DNA of 64,000 nt from Leguminivora glycinivorella (GCF_023078275.1 NC_062977.1:18274585-18338584); one strand, 5' to 3'; shown: positions 41,100 to 52,560, counted from the first letter of the stretch. Notes: generated from the letters alone by a model not told the origin. Numbers and translations: made by a program.

Positions 41100-43020
41100 A
41101 TTGAAGGCAAACAACACCCGCCGCTGGGACCTGCATAAAAGGGCGTCAATTTACCACCACAACCTTAATTGAACTATGCTGTTTAAAGGTATTTTAAATG
41201 TCACTTGGAAACACGTTAGCTTTAAAGCTGCTAGACAAAATGTTGCACCTGAAAGAATACTGCATTGGCACTAGACACTTATTTTCGTACCAATGGCTCA
41301 TTTCTCAAAACTGAAAGTTACAAGCGGAAGTCTCTATCCAACTTGTCATATTAGACATTGACAACCACTTGTAAATTGTAACTTGTAGCTTCGAGAAATA
41401 GGCCCCGGGTCTCAAACATCAGCGAGCATTAGACATGCAAGCGCCAATTTATGCCATTAAAACAGACTGTATTTTTTGGTGCAATCAGAAAAGAGCTATG
41501 ATATAAAGATAGCGTACACAAAAGCGCAAACATTATATCAACCGCTTTAAAGCGCATCCACAGTAAAAACTTGGGTCATAATTTTAATTTATTCATGGCT
41601 TATTTAAGACCCTTTCACTCATTATGGATTAAAAAGGTCCGTGAAAATCCCTCGCTACGGAAATTGCACGATTTGAAAATATAAATTCAGAAGCAAATCC
41701 AATTTTAGAGATGAATTATGTATATTAGTAATTCACTGATATGAGAATCATGGTTTTGCTATTTTTTTCCAAAGTTTTAGATTGCCGCTTTGCTGTCAAA
41801 ACAAGTTAAATAAGTTTACAGCGGGTTGCATAACCTGAGCCGTAACATTGGCTTGAACTCGAGCACAATAGGCAATCACTCTACGCTCTGCCGACTCGAG
41901 CCACCCTGTGTGGCTCGACTTGTCACCGCACCCTACAATGTCTCCAACCATTACACCAGCCAGTTTACTTTCTAGTGCCGTCATGTATGAGAATGCATTG
42001 GCGTGCAGCGTTCCGGTTTTCTATAAAACTTTTGCAATCCAAGCAAGAACAAATAGAACTCGGTTTACGTAGCTTTCTGACTTTAAAATCTGTAAATAAA
42101 TGTTTTGCGGAACGCTGCTTCGACATATAATTTTGTTCGACTTTCACAACTAGGACAGTTGGTAGTGAAATTGAAGATCACAATCACAATTTGAAATAAA
42201 CATGAAAATTACTACCGGAAAATGTAATGAGATTCATTGAAGCGTAACCCTTTTTCCAAATTATATTTACCTACGGTTCGATATCACGGAAATATTCTTA
42301 TGTCCACGCCTTGTCCATAGCAGTCAAGATTCGCCGCGTCACTCAATCCAATTTCGATTTTCCATTTCAATACTTCCTAACTATTTTTAGTCCTTTTGAT
42401 ACTGCGAAAAATATGTTGTTATAATTTATTTTTGCGTGGTAGTGAAAGATACAATTTTCAATGGTATTAGAGGGCTGTTTGCCAGGAGCAACAGGTAAAG
42501 GCTGCTCATTTTTCAAGATCCGCGTCTCATTGTGCTCGCGGCTCGAACTCGCAATAATGCCGGAGATGCGAGCCATATAATGGAAGAGAACACTTTCATT
42601 CAGATGGAGATTTCTTCTTGCCTGCCACATTTCGTACAGCCTGGATTAAGACGAATATTGCTTGACGCTCCAGTAATTGTGAATAATCAAACTTTGCGTT
42701 TCGTAAATGGCTGCAATAAATGTTGATTAAATCTCGTATAAATAAATTAAGGTGAGTTGAACAACGCCGCCAAATGTAATGGCCGTAATAATGTGAAAGC
42801 CCAATTCATCCATTCTGCTAAAATACTTAAGTTGGTTTTCCACTTTTCCTTCAAACACTCGTACCTCTAGAATGAAACTTAGCTCATTAAATTCAAGCAA
42901 GACAGAAAGCGTGTTTATTTTTCACGTTCACGTTATGTGAAAAGTTGTTAAGAATAATTAATTGGTACCTCAAAGAAAAAAGTAAATAACATCCAGATCT
43001 GCGTTTATATTTACTCGTAA
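41100..43020. other. Large unassigned stretch
   Basis: I recognise neither coding homology nor dispersed repeats in these 1.9 kb. Frames at 41796-41984, 41965-42147 and 42367-42630 have no motifs. If a host regulatory element or exon exists in this window, this repeat-poor region and 8.2-8.9 kb are the places to look. Confidence 0.4.
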
Positions 43021-43024
43021 TAGT

Positions 43025-43790
43025 TTAGTTTATTTATTTCATAATGGTAAATTACAGTATAAATTATTCTACGTTAACCTATATGCATTTACATTATGAT
43101 CATCAATTATAATAATTTGGCATGCAAAAGATACAAAACTATAATGTCAATAATACTCAAAAACAATAGAAATGATTAAATTAACAATTTGTAAATGTGG
43201 TTTTCAAAACCACCGTCATTAAAAACTAAATAAATAATAAAGCACAAGTCAAATTAAAAGTCTAATAGTTGGTATCTCATAATGATCGTCATATAATAAA
43301 TTTAAGATCAATAAAATTGGTGATAATAATCGTTCAAAAAATGTCAAGTAAATTTTACATGAAAATACATTTACGTCAAACAATTATTACAATTTTAATT
43401 CCATATATTCATCTACTCAATATAGTGGATGTTTCAATAAAAAGTTCCTCAGTTGAAGCTCAAATGCTTCGTCAGAGATTTCAGTTCTTAATTCGGCGGG
43501 TAGGCGTTCGTAATAGGCAGGGCCTATCACTCGTGGATTCTTGCATGAAAGTGCCATGCGTCGCGGCACTGTTCGCAGTCTTCCCGTCGATTTTATCTGT
43601 TTGCCTATAACTTCGACACGTTTGAACGTAGACAAGTTTCTCCTTACGAACATCAAAACTTGAAACATGTATAGCCTTAATAAAATAAGAAACTTCTTTG
43701 CTGGTCAAAAGTGACGCTTTTACTATCCGGTTCACATCGTAACTAGAATATTTGACTTGATTAATTATTTTTCGGATCGTGCTTCAGACA
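43025..43790 (-). pseudogene. CR1/Jockey-group LINE C-terminal fragment
   Basis: Two overlapping minus-strand frames (43417-43668 and 43481-43735) split one tail. The upstream part reads RIVKASLLTSKEVSYFIKAI and VRKEKLVYVQ. The downstream part reads RGLRTVPRR-like sequence, NPRVIGPAYYERLPAELRTE and FELQLRNFLLKHPLY. A single frameshift lies near 43600. 43025-43416 is the AT-rich 3' untranslated region. No reverse-transcriptase core remains. Confidence 0.65.
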
Positions 43791-43844
43791 AATTAAAACG
43801 TTTCCAGGTTTCTAGGGCATGTCCAAGAACAAAATAGTTGACGC

Positions 43845-43925
43845 ACCGTATCGTATTTACCTCTCTATATTATCGCTCTTTCACGTTGGTGCGAAAGAGC
43901 CAGTTGCGTTATCGTTCGCTACAGA
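43845..43925. repeat. Diverged palindromic family core
   Basis: ATTATCGCTCTTTCACGTTG then GTGCGAAAGAGCCAGTTGCG corresponds to the conserved core (TATCGCTCTTGCGTATTGGC, GCGACAGAGCCAG). Confidence 0.5.
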
Positions 43926-43947
43926 GCTTCAACGATAGAACTACTGG

Positions 43948-43994
43948 CAGGCCGTCCCTATCGCACTTACAAACAGTGCGATAGGGACGGCCTG
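43948..43994. repeat. Perfect 20-bp stem hairpin
   Basis: CAGGCCGTCCCTATCGCACT, a 7-base loop, then the exact inverse AGTGCGATAGGGACGGCCTG. Confidence 0.85.
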
Positions 43995-44458
43995 ATGTTT
44001 TATCATTTATCGCGGGACCATGCTTGCCTGCAGAGCACTGGAACATGGACACTCTCCCGATCGGGCGATTTTAGGGTCGATACAACCTAACGTCCCTTTG
44101 CATGCGCTACCACAGGGGCAACACGTTTCGGCCAAGAACTGCCAATCATCGTTTTGTAATAAAGTGTCCTTTCTATACGTAAGTACCATTATTTATTCTG
44201 TGCCCAGAGACTGTCACGTTAAGCGCGCCTGTCTCGCTGCCCTCCATTGTGCACACACGGCCAGTTTGCGCTCAAACAACAGCGAAAAGGTGTTAGCTCA
44301 AGTGGCCTTTGGTGCAATAAACTGGAGCTCAGCACTGAGCGCGAGCGTTTAGCCGGTTTAACTCTGCTTTGTACTAATTTTCTCTTGTGCAGTGTCGGTT
44401 CAGAACTGTTCTGGCACAGGTGGTATCTGATTGAAACAGACTTAAAATACATATATTA
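43995..44458. other. No gene recognised
   Basis: Several overlapping short frames on both strands but no motif. Confidence 0.45.
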
Positions 44459-44690
44459 TCGAGTCGGTACTGACCCTGCCTGCTCATAAGCCGCCGTCCT
44501 GGGAATCGAAAGGGTATTTATTTGTGAGATGAGCCCAGATACTTGTCCCTGAGTCATGGATGTTTTCTATATATCCAAGTATTTGTATATCAACTATAAC
44601 GTTGTCTGGGTAACGACATCTAAAGCCTTCCTGTGCTGTGGGGCTCAGTCAATCTGTTTAAAAATGTTCTTGGCTGTTAAATAACAGCTT
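44459..44690 (+). mobile_element. Decayed SINE family A
   Basis: CGAGTCGGTACTGACCCTGC, then GTCCTGGGAATCGAAAGGGT (B box with changes), GAGATGAGCCCAGATACTTG and CTGAGTCATGGATGTTTTCT. Polymerase III boxes are damaged. Confidence 0.7.
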
Positions 44691-45233
44691 TCATAACCTA
44701 AGGCTCTTTAATAGGCCTCATTCCACGCCATACATACATTATTTAACTAGGAAAATATGTCGAATATTATGTATTTTTAATGTAACGGCTACCGACCGGT
44801 ACTTAAGTGGCACCCCTCAAAATTCTCCGCCGAATTTATGTATAAAGCGTGTTCCATGGAGGAACTAATGATCTCACGGTGTTGATTAACTTTATAAGGC
44901 GTTATGACGAGTCATGCCTCCCCTAACCTTTTTGTTGTATAGACGGATTTGACCTTTGTAGATTAGCTATTGAAGATTGACCTTTACACCACTGCGTCAA
45001 AATCAGTTGGATTAATAAATCAAATTTAGAGAATGAAATCTTTAGTAACACTCCTCTGACTTTGATTTAGGAATGGAAAGATATTTTATGGATTTATTAG
45101 GTTAATAAATTGAATTCTACAACTCGATCTTATAAAGGTGATAAGGAATGATTCCCTAAATATATTCTTGTGTTCGTAGATATATTTATAAGTATTTTCT
45201 TGGTGTTCAAATAATCTACAGATATATAATAGG
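44691..45233. other. No gene recognised
   Basis: Nothing assignable. Confidence 0.5.
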
Positions 45234-45235
45234 TA

Positions 45236-45374
45236 CAGTCAACCAATTGGAACCCTAGGCCGCCATGGCCATATAAGTACAGCCATGTCAAAATGACCTT
45301 GCAGTAAGTGATTTCTTACAATCTGATTTATAACGTCACTATGACATATTTGACTGTACGTCTGTGGTTGACTG
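45236..45374. mobile_element. MITE with CAGTCAACCAATTGG ends
   Basis: TA, CAGTCAACCAATTGGAACCC ... GGTTGACTG, TA. Shares ATGTCAAAATGAC, GATTTCTTACA and ATTTATAACGTCACT with the copy at 56523-56658. The right end here is rearranged (TTTGACTGTACGTCTGTGG inserted). Confidence 0.75.
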
Positions 45375-45376
45375 TA

Positions 45377-46485
45377 AGTTTTATCATCTTTCACTTTTAG
45401 GTGCCTAGAGATAGAAAATGTAATCAGTTAATACCGAACAAAATGTAGTTTCGTAATGGAAGTAACTGAGTTTTTTATAAACACGTGGCATGACAGCGTT
45501 AGCTGTGACAAACAGTGACATGGTCCTATCGCGAGCACCTGTGTTTGCGGTCGAGAGGTTACGTACAAGGAAGAAAAGTGTTAGAAATGTGTGAGTGTGT
45601 AGAAATTAGGCTTTGATCGCAACTGGTTACGTACAAGGCGGAAATAGTCTTCGATCGCAACTGGTTACGAAGCTCCGGTTGCGTACGCGGCCGAAGGGGC
45701 ATGAAAATGTTGTTCTGTTTTTGTTTGTGCTGTGTTGTTTGTTTTTGTGTTATGTTTTTTTTTTCAATGAGAGTATAATTTATTTATAGTAGTTAGAGGT
45801 GATTTAAAGACTCGCGTCTGTATTTAATGTATGACGTAATATGACAAATGTAGTTTAAATAAATCTTGCATACATATGAAACATTGACAGACCACCAAAA
45901 TATGTAAATTATATGCCAAAGCATGAAGTACAAAGAGCATATAAATTCAGTGTTTATCCAAAAATAGTAAAGTAGTAGTTTAGTTTCGTAATTAATTCAT
46001 ATTATTTATGCACTTACCGATGGGTTAACATTACATAAAATCGAATCTATAAGCAAACTTGAGTTAGTATGACAGAGGTTAACGAGTAAGCCAAACATTT
46101 AAACATAGACCATCTAACAATACGCCGTATAATTCAGTGAATTTACGAAAAGCGCCACAATTAGCACGTACACAAACAGAACTGTGGCCGGAACAATCGT
46201 CTACTATTACGTTGCCCCAGCTGGGAAATTAACCAAACTATCCCAGCTGTTCGCCTTTAGCTATTTCCCACTGCAAGTTTCGTGGAACTGTAATGACATG
46301 GCTGTTATGCACTCGGTTTTGTACACTTTGATAATTCACAAAATGTTTTTGGTATTCAAGTTTTTATACGATTATTAAAGGAAAAGATGGAAAAATTTAA
46401 GGTTCCGGCGGGACTTGAGCACGCATCAACCGCAAACTAGACTAACTAACTATACTAGACTAGAGAGTGGTCTTTGGTATTTTTT
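45377..46485. other. No gene; small local duplication
   Basis: GATCGCAACTGGTTACG occurs twice at about 45617 and 45655 with a shared GTTACGTACAAGG nearby (45560, 45629). No coding signature. Confidence 0.45.
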
Positions 46486-47012
46486 AGGGTTCCGTAGTCA
46501 ACTAGGAACCCTTATAGTTTCGCCATGTCTGTCCGTCCGCGGATAATCTCAGTAACCGTTAGCACTAGAAAGCTGAAATTTGGTACCAATATGTATATCA
46601 ATCACGCCAACAAAGTGCAAAAATAAAAAAGAAAAAAATGTTTTATTAGGGTACCCCCCCCCCCCTACATGTAAAGTGGGGGCTGATATTTTTTTTTATT
46701 CCAACCCCAACGTGTGATATATTTTTGGATAGGTATTTAAAAATGAATAAGGGTTTACTAAGATCGTTTTTTGATAATATTAATATTTTCGGAAATAATC
46801 GCTCCTAAAGAAAAAAAAAGTGCGCCCCCCCCCCCCCCCTCTAACTTTTGAACCATATGTTTACAAAATATGAAAAAAATCACAAAAGTAGAACTTTATA
46901 AAGACTCTAGGAAAATTGTTTTGAACTTGATAGGTTCAGTAGTTTTAGAGAAAAATACGGAAAACTACAGAACCCTACACTGAGCGTGGCCCGACACGCT
47001 CTTGGCCGGTTT
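46486..47012 (+). repeat. Dispersed repeat (GGGTTCCGTAGTCAACTAGG family)
   Basis: Starts TTTTTTAGGGTTCCGTAGTC and ends ACACGCTCTTGGCCGGTTTT. The interior includes TCCGCGGATAATCTCAGTAA and AGCACTAGAAAGCTGAAATT. The second full copy is 62174-62627 and the 3' end alone is at 15520-15590. No coding; class unknown. This copy has poly-C runs (46658-46667, 46826-46839) that the other lacks or has shorter. Confidence 0.75.
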
Positions 47013-47085
47013 TTTTGACTATAAATGGGCTTACTCATGGCTACGGACTAGCCGAGGCGACGACGTGGCCAACGTCTGCGAATTG
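47013..47085. repeat. LINE-like 3' repeat
   Basis: ATGGGCTTACTCATGGCTAC then GGACTAGCCGAGGCGACGAC; see 18311. Confidence 0.5.
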
Positions 47086-47095
47086 GCGGAATATA

Positions 47096-47240
47096 TTTTT
47101 TTTTTATACTAGGTCGGTGGCAAACAAGCATACGGTCCCCCTGATGGAAAGCGGTCACCGTAACCTATGGACGCCTGCAACTCAAGGAGTGTCACATGCG
47201 CGTTGCCCATTAGAAACCTGTACACTCCCTTTTGCCATTT
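47096..47240 (-). repeat. LINE-like 3' repeat (GGTGGCAAACAAGCATACGG family)
   Basis: T run, then GGTCGGTGGCAAACAAGCAT, CCCTGATGGAAAGCGGTCAC and TATGGACGCCTGCAACTCAA. Also at 49446-49565; shorter relatives at 57335-57440 and 59800-59880. Poly-T at the left edge implies a minus-strand retroposon. Confidence 0.6.
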
Positions 47241-49445
47241 GCCCTTTTGCTTTTACCAAGTGAGGGTGGAAACCTGTAGTGCATCTGTCTTTGAAGTAAT
47301 ATGCTGTATCTCCTATTCTCTTCAGTATACTCGTATTTGCTAGTAAGTTGCTAAATGTGCTAGTAAATATGCATTATATAACCGAATGTACGTCGCTGGC
47401 TATATACATGTTCAATTTTCCATACAAAATGGCGGTGCTGTACTTTGTAGATGGTATAAAATTAAATACTAGATACATTGATAATAAGGTATATAGATCG
47501 TTTGTTACAGTTATAGAGGTACTCGTACAATGTACCTAAGTGATGTAGTGGTGCAGAACACTGCACGATTTTAGCACGGCTCACAGATGATATTTAGGTA
47601 GCTAGTTCGATCTTACTCGATATTAGATCGTTCAGAAAGCTTCTATCTAATAATCTATATACCCCCTATTTTTAACCACCTTCCAAATCTGAATGGAGGA
47701 GGTTAACAATCCATATGTATATGTTTTTTTTGCATCATAATATTTAAATAGGTATGCGAGTTTTTGTTCCACACAACACGGTAATTTATTACAGATGCTC
47801 CTATAATTTCCCATTTTAATCAAATCCTTCATTTAAAAAATGCTTTTACTCTCATGCATGTAAAATAGGTCTGGGATAGTTTAGGTAGGTAAATAATACC
47901 GATTCTTTTTAAATAAGTATCCAAATACATGTAAGGACGGTGAATCCTGACCCACCGTAATACAGTTCACACTAGTACGGAGATCAGATGACACTTATCT
48001 TTTGGTTTTGTACCATAGTAAAATGTTAAAATTGTAAGTAGAATAAGCACCTTTATTGACTCAATAAAATATATTTTATCTTTTTTTTTATAAATATTTT
48101 TTTTAATACAGTTGCTCAAAAAGTGCCCGTTTTTTGGCTGTTTAGCGTGCGAGAAGTTGTATTTTTCGTACTCGTGCGGATAAAGTATGCGTTCCATTTT
48201 ACGACTACATACCGAGCTGTTTTAATATTAGTATATTTTACTAAGACGGAATCATAATGAGTCGTGTAAACAGAACGTGAAATGGAACGAAACGCGTCGT
48301 CTGTCATTTAAAGTAGTAGCGTCTTACCAATGTTACCAACTTAATGCAAGCACGTTCAAAAACCTTAATATGTTACGCGATTTGTCTATTCTATTCTATT
48401 CTGTACTGAAAAGCGTCGTTCGATACACGTGCGAAAAGGGAATTCGTAACTCGTGTCGATTTAAAACACTCCCTTCGGTCGTGTTTTAATTTATCGCCAC
48501 TCGTTTCGAACTTCCTCTTTTTCGCACTTGTATCGAAATGTACTATTATGTTATTTGCAATACTTCGAGGCATAAATGGTCGATTGAATTAAAATGTAGG
48601 TATATATTAAACAATCGTCCCAAATCGTAAATGTTTACGTTTTTATGGCACACAATGAAATAAATAAATTGTGTTGGATGGATAGCAAAATCGAAAATAT
48701 AACGCTAGTTTAAAAGCTTCAAAGCTTGAATTGTCAAAAAATGCGTCAATCAATGTCAATGCGAAAATTGGGAGTGCGGATTGTTTATCGTTTTATTTCG
48801 TTGTGGTAATGTTTTTTCGCAACTGTATTAAAAAACGTCGTTCGTCACACGTGCGAGAATGTCATTTTTCACTCGTCTCGAGTTTTGCCACTCGCGTGCC
48901 GCTCGTGGTCTCGGGACTCATGAAGTAATGACATACTTCTCGCACTTATAACGAAATGTACTATTTCGTTAGATGTCTAAAAACTCATATTACAGGCGTA
49001 CGTGTATCACGAAAAAATCCTTCGCTTCATTTTCATTGAATATGTGTTTTGAAATTAAATGGCAGGCCGGCTTTGAGGTAGTCATAAGGTAATTTTAGAG
49101 GTATTATAAAAGTTATAATCCAATTTATTATTCTGAACTCCGTTGTCAAAAGTTACTGCTTAATTATTTGTTGTTATTGTTTAACACAGGAAATTTAATT
49201 TTACAATTCTCAAATACTTTATGTCCCGTTTTGATATTAAAACTGCCCTTAATCGCGTAACAGTTAATTTAATATTATGAATATTATTTTTCACTTACTT
49301 TTTTATTACAAATATAAAACAGGCTAGAAATTATAGTCACATACATACACATCACACACATAATACATATTATACTAGCTTTTTCCAGCGGCTTCGCTCG
49401 AGTTAAATTCGACTAAGCCTCACATTTAGCTCAAGGGCTTATATA
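47241..49445. other. Mostly unassigned; a fold-back end and a duplicated segment
   Basis: 47669-47725 (TTTTTAACCACCTTCCAAAT, GAGGTTAACAATCCATATGT) matches the left end of the fold-back element at 5321. About 48403-48545 and 48821-48966 are two related copies of one sequence (GCGTCGTTCG(A/T), ACACGTGCGA, TCGCACTT, CGAAATGTACTATT). 49375-49410 (CTAGCTTTTTCCAGCGGCTT) is a minus-strand Helitron 3' end. No gene. Confidence 0.5.
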
Positions 49446-49565
49446 TTTTTATACCACGTCGGTGGCAAACAGGTATACGGCCCGCCTGAAGGAAAGCGGC
49501 CACCATAACCTATGGACGCCTGCAACTCAACGGGTGTCACATGCGCGTTGCCGACCCATTGCGAG
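49446..49565 (-). repeat. LINE-like 3' repeat (second copy)
   Basis: TTTTTATACCACGTCGGTGG, CTGAAGGAAAGCGGCCACCA, TGGACGCCTGCAACTCAACG; close match to 47096-47240. Confidence 0.6.
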
Positions 49566-49860
49566 AAAGCGATGATCTACATTTTATTAAGTCTTAAACA
49601 CATTGTAATGGAAATAGCATTTCTTTAAATAGCTTTCCTGAAAAATAATATCATATCATGATAATACAAAAGTATAGATTAAGATGAAAATAGCATTTAG
49701 AAATGATTAGGAGGCGTCTCATAATGTCAATCATCATGGAACATAATAAAATCGGCAGATATATGTAATTTTAAGGCTCATTTACACGTTGCGCGACGAC
49801 ATGCGGTTAGTTACATTGCAGACTGTTGAGGTTACATCCAAATCAGCCGACTGATCAAAT

Positions 49861-49874
49861 ACCGAATTGTATTA
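49861..49874. repeat. 14-bp target duplication (left) of the RTE-type LINE
   Basis: ACCGAATTGTATTA, identical to 52547-52560. Confidence 0.85.
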
Positions 49875-50010
49875 TAAATAATAAATAAATTAAATAAAAA
49901 GCCCATTTATTCCATAACCAAAGCGATACAAAAATATTTAAAAAATGAGAAAAAAGTTGTAAGTTAGGTACTATTGTTTTTTTTTTTTTTTCTATAGCCT
50001 AAATATTTGG

Positions 50011-50431
50011 TTAGGACCCCTTTCGGGTAAAGGCCTCCTCCAGCTCTTGCCATCTATTCCTGTCTTGCGCAGTATTGGGCCAATCTTGGTCTGTTTCCCG
50101 TAGTTCATCTGACCATCTGGCATTGGGTTTGCCTGGTCGTCTCTTGCCATCTGGTCCTTTCCACAGCGTGGCCACCTTTGTCCATCTTTTGGGGTGCATT
50201 CTAGCAACATGGCCAGCCCATTTCCATTTGGATTTTAAACAGTATTCCAAAGCGTCTATTACTTTGGTCTTTGCTCTGATATCGCTGTGTCTTATCCTAT
50301 CCCTCAGTTTTATTTTCAATATATTGCGTTCTATAGCTCTCTGACACGTCCTAATTTTGTTTTTTAGATCTTCGGTATATTTCCATGTTTGACTACCATA
50401 CGTCATAGTTGGGAGTAGGCAGGAGTCTATT
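50011..50431 (-). pseudogene. RTE-type LINE, C-terminal coding after the P-like insertion
   Basis: In frame from IDSCLLPTMTYGSQTW at the insertion edge: TCQRAIERN, WAGHVARM, KRRPGKPNARWSDELR, then DRNRWQELEEAFTRKGS and TAA at 50011-50013. This continues directly the frame that ends in the insertion at 50714, so the two were one gene. The TYGSQTW/AGHVARM/RPGKPNARW pattern is the RTE-group C-terminus, related to but clearly different from the RTE at 2263. Confidence 0.85.
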
Positions 50432-50715
50432 CACAGATGTCATATATACCATAGATCAAGCAAACGTATCTACTTAGCGTGTCAAATGAACTCAGTGAAA
50501 TCCACTGAGTTGTCCGTCTTTACTCGCAGCTTGCAGCTTTCGGGCGTCAATTTTTGTAAGTTGAAGTCAACCAAAACATAAAAAATGCCTCGTTACGTGA
50601 TATTCAATTGCAACAACACAAAAAAGGCAAGAATCAACTTCAGTACAAAATTTGACACGCTCGGCCCCTATACAAATATATGAATTTGTTTCTTCTATCT
50701 AAATTAAGTTCTGTG
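50432..50715. mobile_element. 284-bp P-element-like MITE
   Basis: Begins CACAGATGTC and ends GTTCTGTG, so the outer six bases CACAGA are inverted. AGTCTATT occurs on both sides (50424-50431, 50716-50723), an 8-bp duplication as in the P superfamily. It joins two halves of one LINE frame, which proves insertion. The interior holds a possible THAP-start remnant. A second, deleted copy is at 13107-13218. Confidence 0.7.
50585..50683 (+). pseudogene. Possible THAP-domain start remnant inside the P-like MITE
   Basis: A 32-codon frame opening MPRYVIFNCNNTKKARINFS and ending at TGA. Many THAP proteins, including P-type transposases, start MP-x-Y/C with a nearby Cys and a KxGxxFxxFP stretch. Here one Cys and a basic-then-Phe pattern are visible, but the second Cys and the AVPTF region are absent. 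It lies in an element with P-type ends, which makes the reading plausible but not proven. Confidence 0.3.
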
Positions 50716-52292
50716 AGTCTATTACTTTATTTTTCAGATTAAGTGGAAGACAACTTTTTAGGACTTCTTTCATACTCCAAAACATATTCCAAGTTTTTTT
50801 AATTCTTCGATCCAACTCTTCCATGTTACTTGATGAGTCGAATGATATTTGTTTACCTAAGTATACAAAGCTCTTTACATATTCTATTTCTGTGCCTTCT
50901 ATGGTAATCGTGATTTTCTTGGAATTTGTCATCAATTTTGTTTTCTGTAAGTTAAGTTCCAAACCGATTTGTTTACTAGCTGTACTTAGTGATGAGATCA
51001 TATACTGTAGGTTTCTTGCTGTTTCGGCCACAAGCACGATGTCATCGGCAAAGCTGAGATGTGTAAGTTCCTGTAATGACATCGTTATGCCTCTATTTTT
51101 CCATTCCAAGGTTTTTGTCATATTTTCCAAGACAATTACAAATAAGGTCGGAGATATCGGATCGCCCTGCCGCGTTCCTCTTTCTATTTTTATTTCAGTA
51201 CCAGTATCTTCGAGCTTGACTCTACTTTTACAATTTTTATAGATGTTTTTAATAATGTCTATGTATGTAGGGTGGACTTTTGCCGCAGTCATAGCGTTCC
51301 ATATAGCTTCGTGGTCGATAGAGTCAAAAGCTTTTTGGTAGTCAATAAAAGCGAGGTAGAGTGGTCTTTTAAATTCTGAGTATTTTTCTATTAGTTGCTC
51401 TACTACCTGCAGGTGATCTATTGTATTGAAACCTTTTCTAAAACCTGCTTGCTCTACCCCAAGAAAAGCCTCTACTTGTGGTGTTATTCTTGACTGTAGG
51501 CCTGTTGAGAAAAGCTTGTAGAGACTAGACATTAAGCTTATTAGGCGATAATTGGAAATATCAGTAGGGTCTCCTTTCTTGTAAATAATGGTTATATCGG
51601 ATTCAGTCCATTCACAGGGTACTTCCTTTGTGTGTAGTATTTTGTTAAAAAGCGTAGTTAGTGGCGTGAGTATGAATGGACAGCTACTCTTTAATATGTC
51701 ATTTGTTATGCCGTCTGGTCCAGGGGATTTCCTTGGTTTCAGTTTTTTTATTAGCTGGAGTATTTCTATTTCGTCAAAGCTTTTAATTATATTGTGTGTG
51801 TCTGTTACGTTGGTTTCTGAGTCGTCTGGTTCATTTTCCATAAGGTTCGACGGCCTCTTCTTGTATAGATTTTTATAGAATTGAGTTGCAATTTCTTGAA
51901 TGTCTTGTCTGTTTTCTGTGTCGATAGAGTTTGATTTTAATTTCGATATCCATTTTTTTCCTTTGTTAAGCTCCTTATATGCTCTCTTCGTACTTCCAGA
52001 TATTGTGAGGTGCTTTTCTATTATCTGTATCCTATGTTGATTATATTCATTCTTAATTTTCTTATGTATACTTTTATATAGCATTTTGAGTGTTTCTTTG
52101 TCTTCTTTAGTAAGAGGTTTTTTATTTTGCAAGTCATGTCTGCGCTTTATTAAATTTTTAGTCTCAGCTGATATTATGTAAGATTTATCTTTGATTTTCT
52201 TAATTATAGAGCTCGTCACGCTGGATAATATACATTTTGTTATTTTTCCATAATATTCCTGTGTCGTTTCTTCTATATTACTGGATAAAATT
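50702..52292 (-). pseudogene. RTE-type LINE reverse transcriptase
   Basis: The minus-strand frame is open from about 52292 (ILSSNIEETTQEYYGK) through the ATG at 52219 to the P-like insertion; the last four codons (QNLI) and the stop belong to the insertion. Numbered from that ATG: KSPGPDGI at about 164-171, the ITIIYKKGDPTDISNYR block at about 209-225, FIDYQKAFDSIDH with Asp293, RQGDPISPTLF at 350-360, FADD at 390-393, and FVYLGKQIS. All polymerase motifs look intact, so the copy was sound until the insertion. The endonuclease is lost except for the inverted piece at 52293-52546. Confidence 0.88.
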
Positions 52293-52546
52293 TTAACTAC
52301 TCATCGGAAAATGTGTACAAATTATGAAGTCTTAACACCACACTTTCCATCGGACCACCGCCTTCTACGCGCAACATTGATATTATCAAAGCAGAAAGCC
52401 ATTAGAGGAAAATTCCATAAACCCCTCCCACACACTTTCAAAACCGAAGAGGAAAATAATCGGTATAAAACAAAATTACAAGAAAACCTCAAACAAATTT
52501 TATCCAGTAATATAGAAGAAACGACACAGGAATATTATGGAAAATA
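52293..52546 (+). pseudogene. Inverted endonuclease tail of the same LINE
   Basis: On the plus strand, opposite to the rest, it encodes NYEVLTPHFPSDHRLLRATL, the C-terminal end of an apurinic-type endonuclease (the SDH motif is the catalytic triad end). The linker that normally precedes the reverse transcriptase follows, ending ILSSNIEETTQEYYGK. That last sequence is also at the start of the minus-strand frame, so about 50 bp is present twice as inverted arms (about 52243-52292 and 52496-52546). Confidence 0.85.
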
Positions 52547-52560
52547 ACCGAATTGTATTA
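52547..52560. repeat. 14-bp target duplication (right) of the RTE-type LINE
   Basis: ACCGAATTGTATTA, matching 49861-49874. Confidence 0.85.

Larger units (their letters stand above)
49875..52546 (-). mobile_element. RTE-type LINE with inverted 5' end
   Basis: 2672 bp flanked by an exact 14-bp duplication. On the minus strand it runs from about 52292 down to 49875: reverse transcriptase, C-terminal region, a poly-A run (T run at 49977-49991) and an AT-rich tail of TTTA-like units. The part from about 52293 to 52546 is the next 5' piece in the opposite orientation. A 284-bp P-like element splits the C-terminal coding. Confidence 0.85.

Noticed and set aside
43948..43994. Hairpin as a transcription terminator
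   Set aside because: Intrinsic terminators are a bacterial feature; the window is clearly from an animal.
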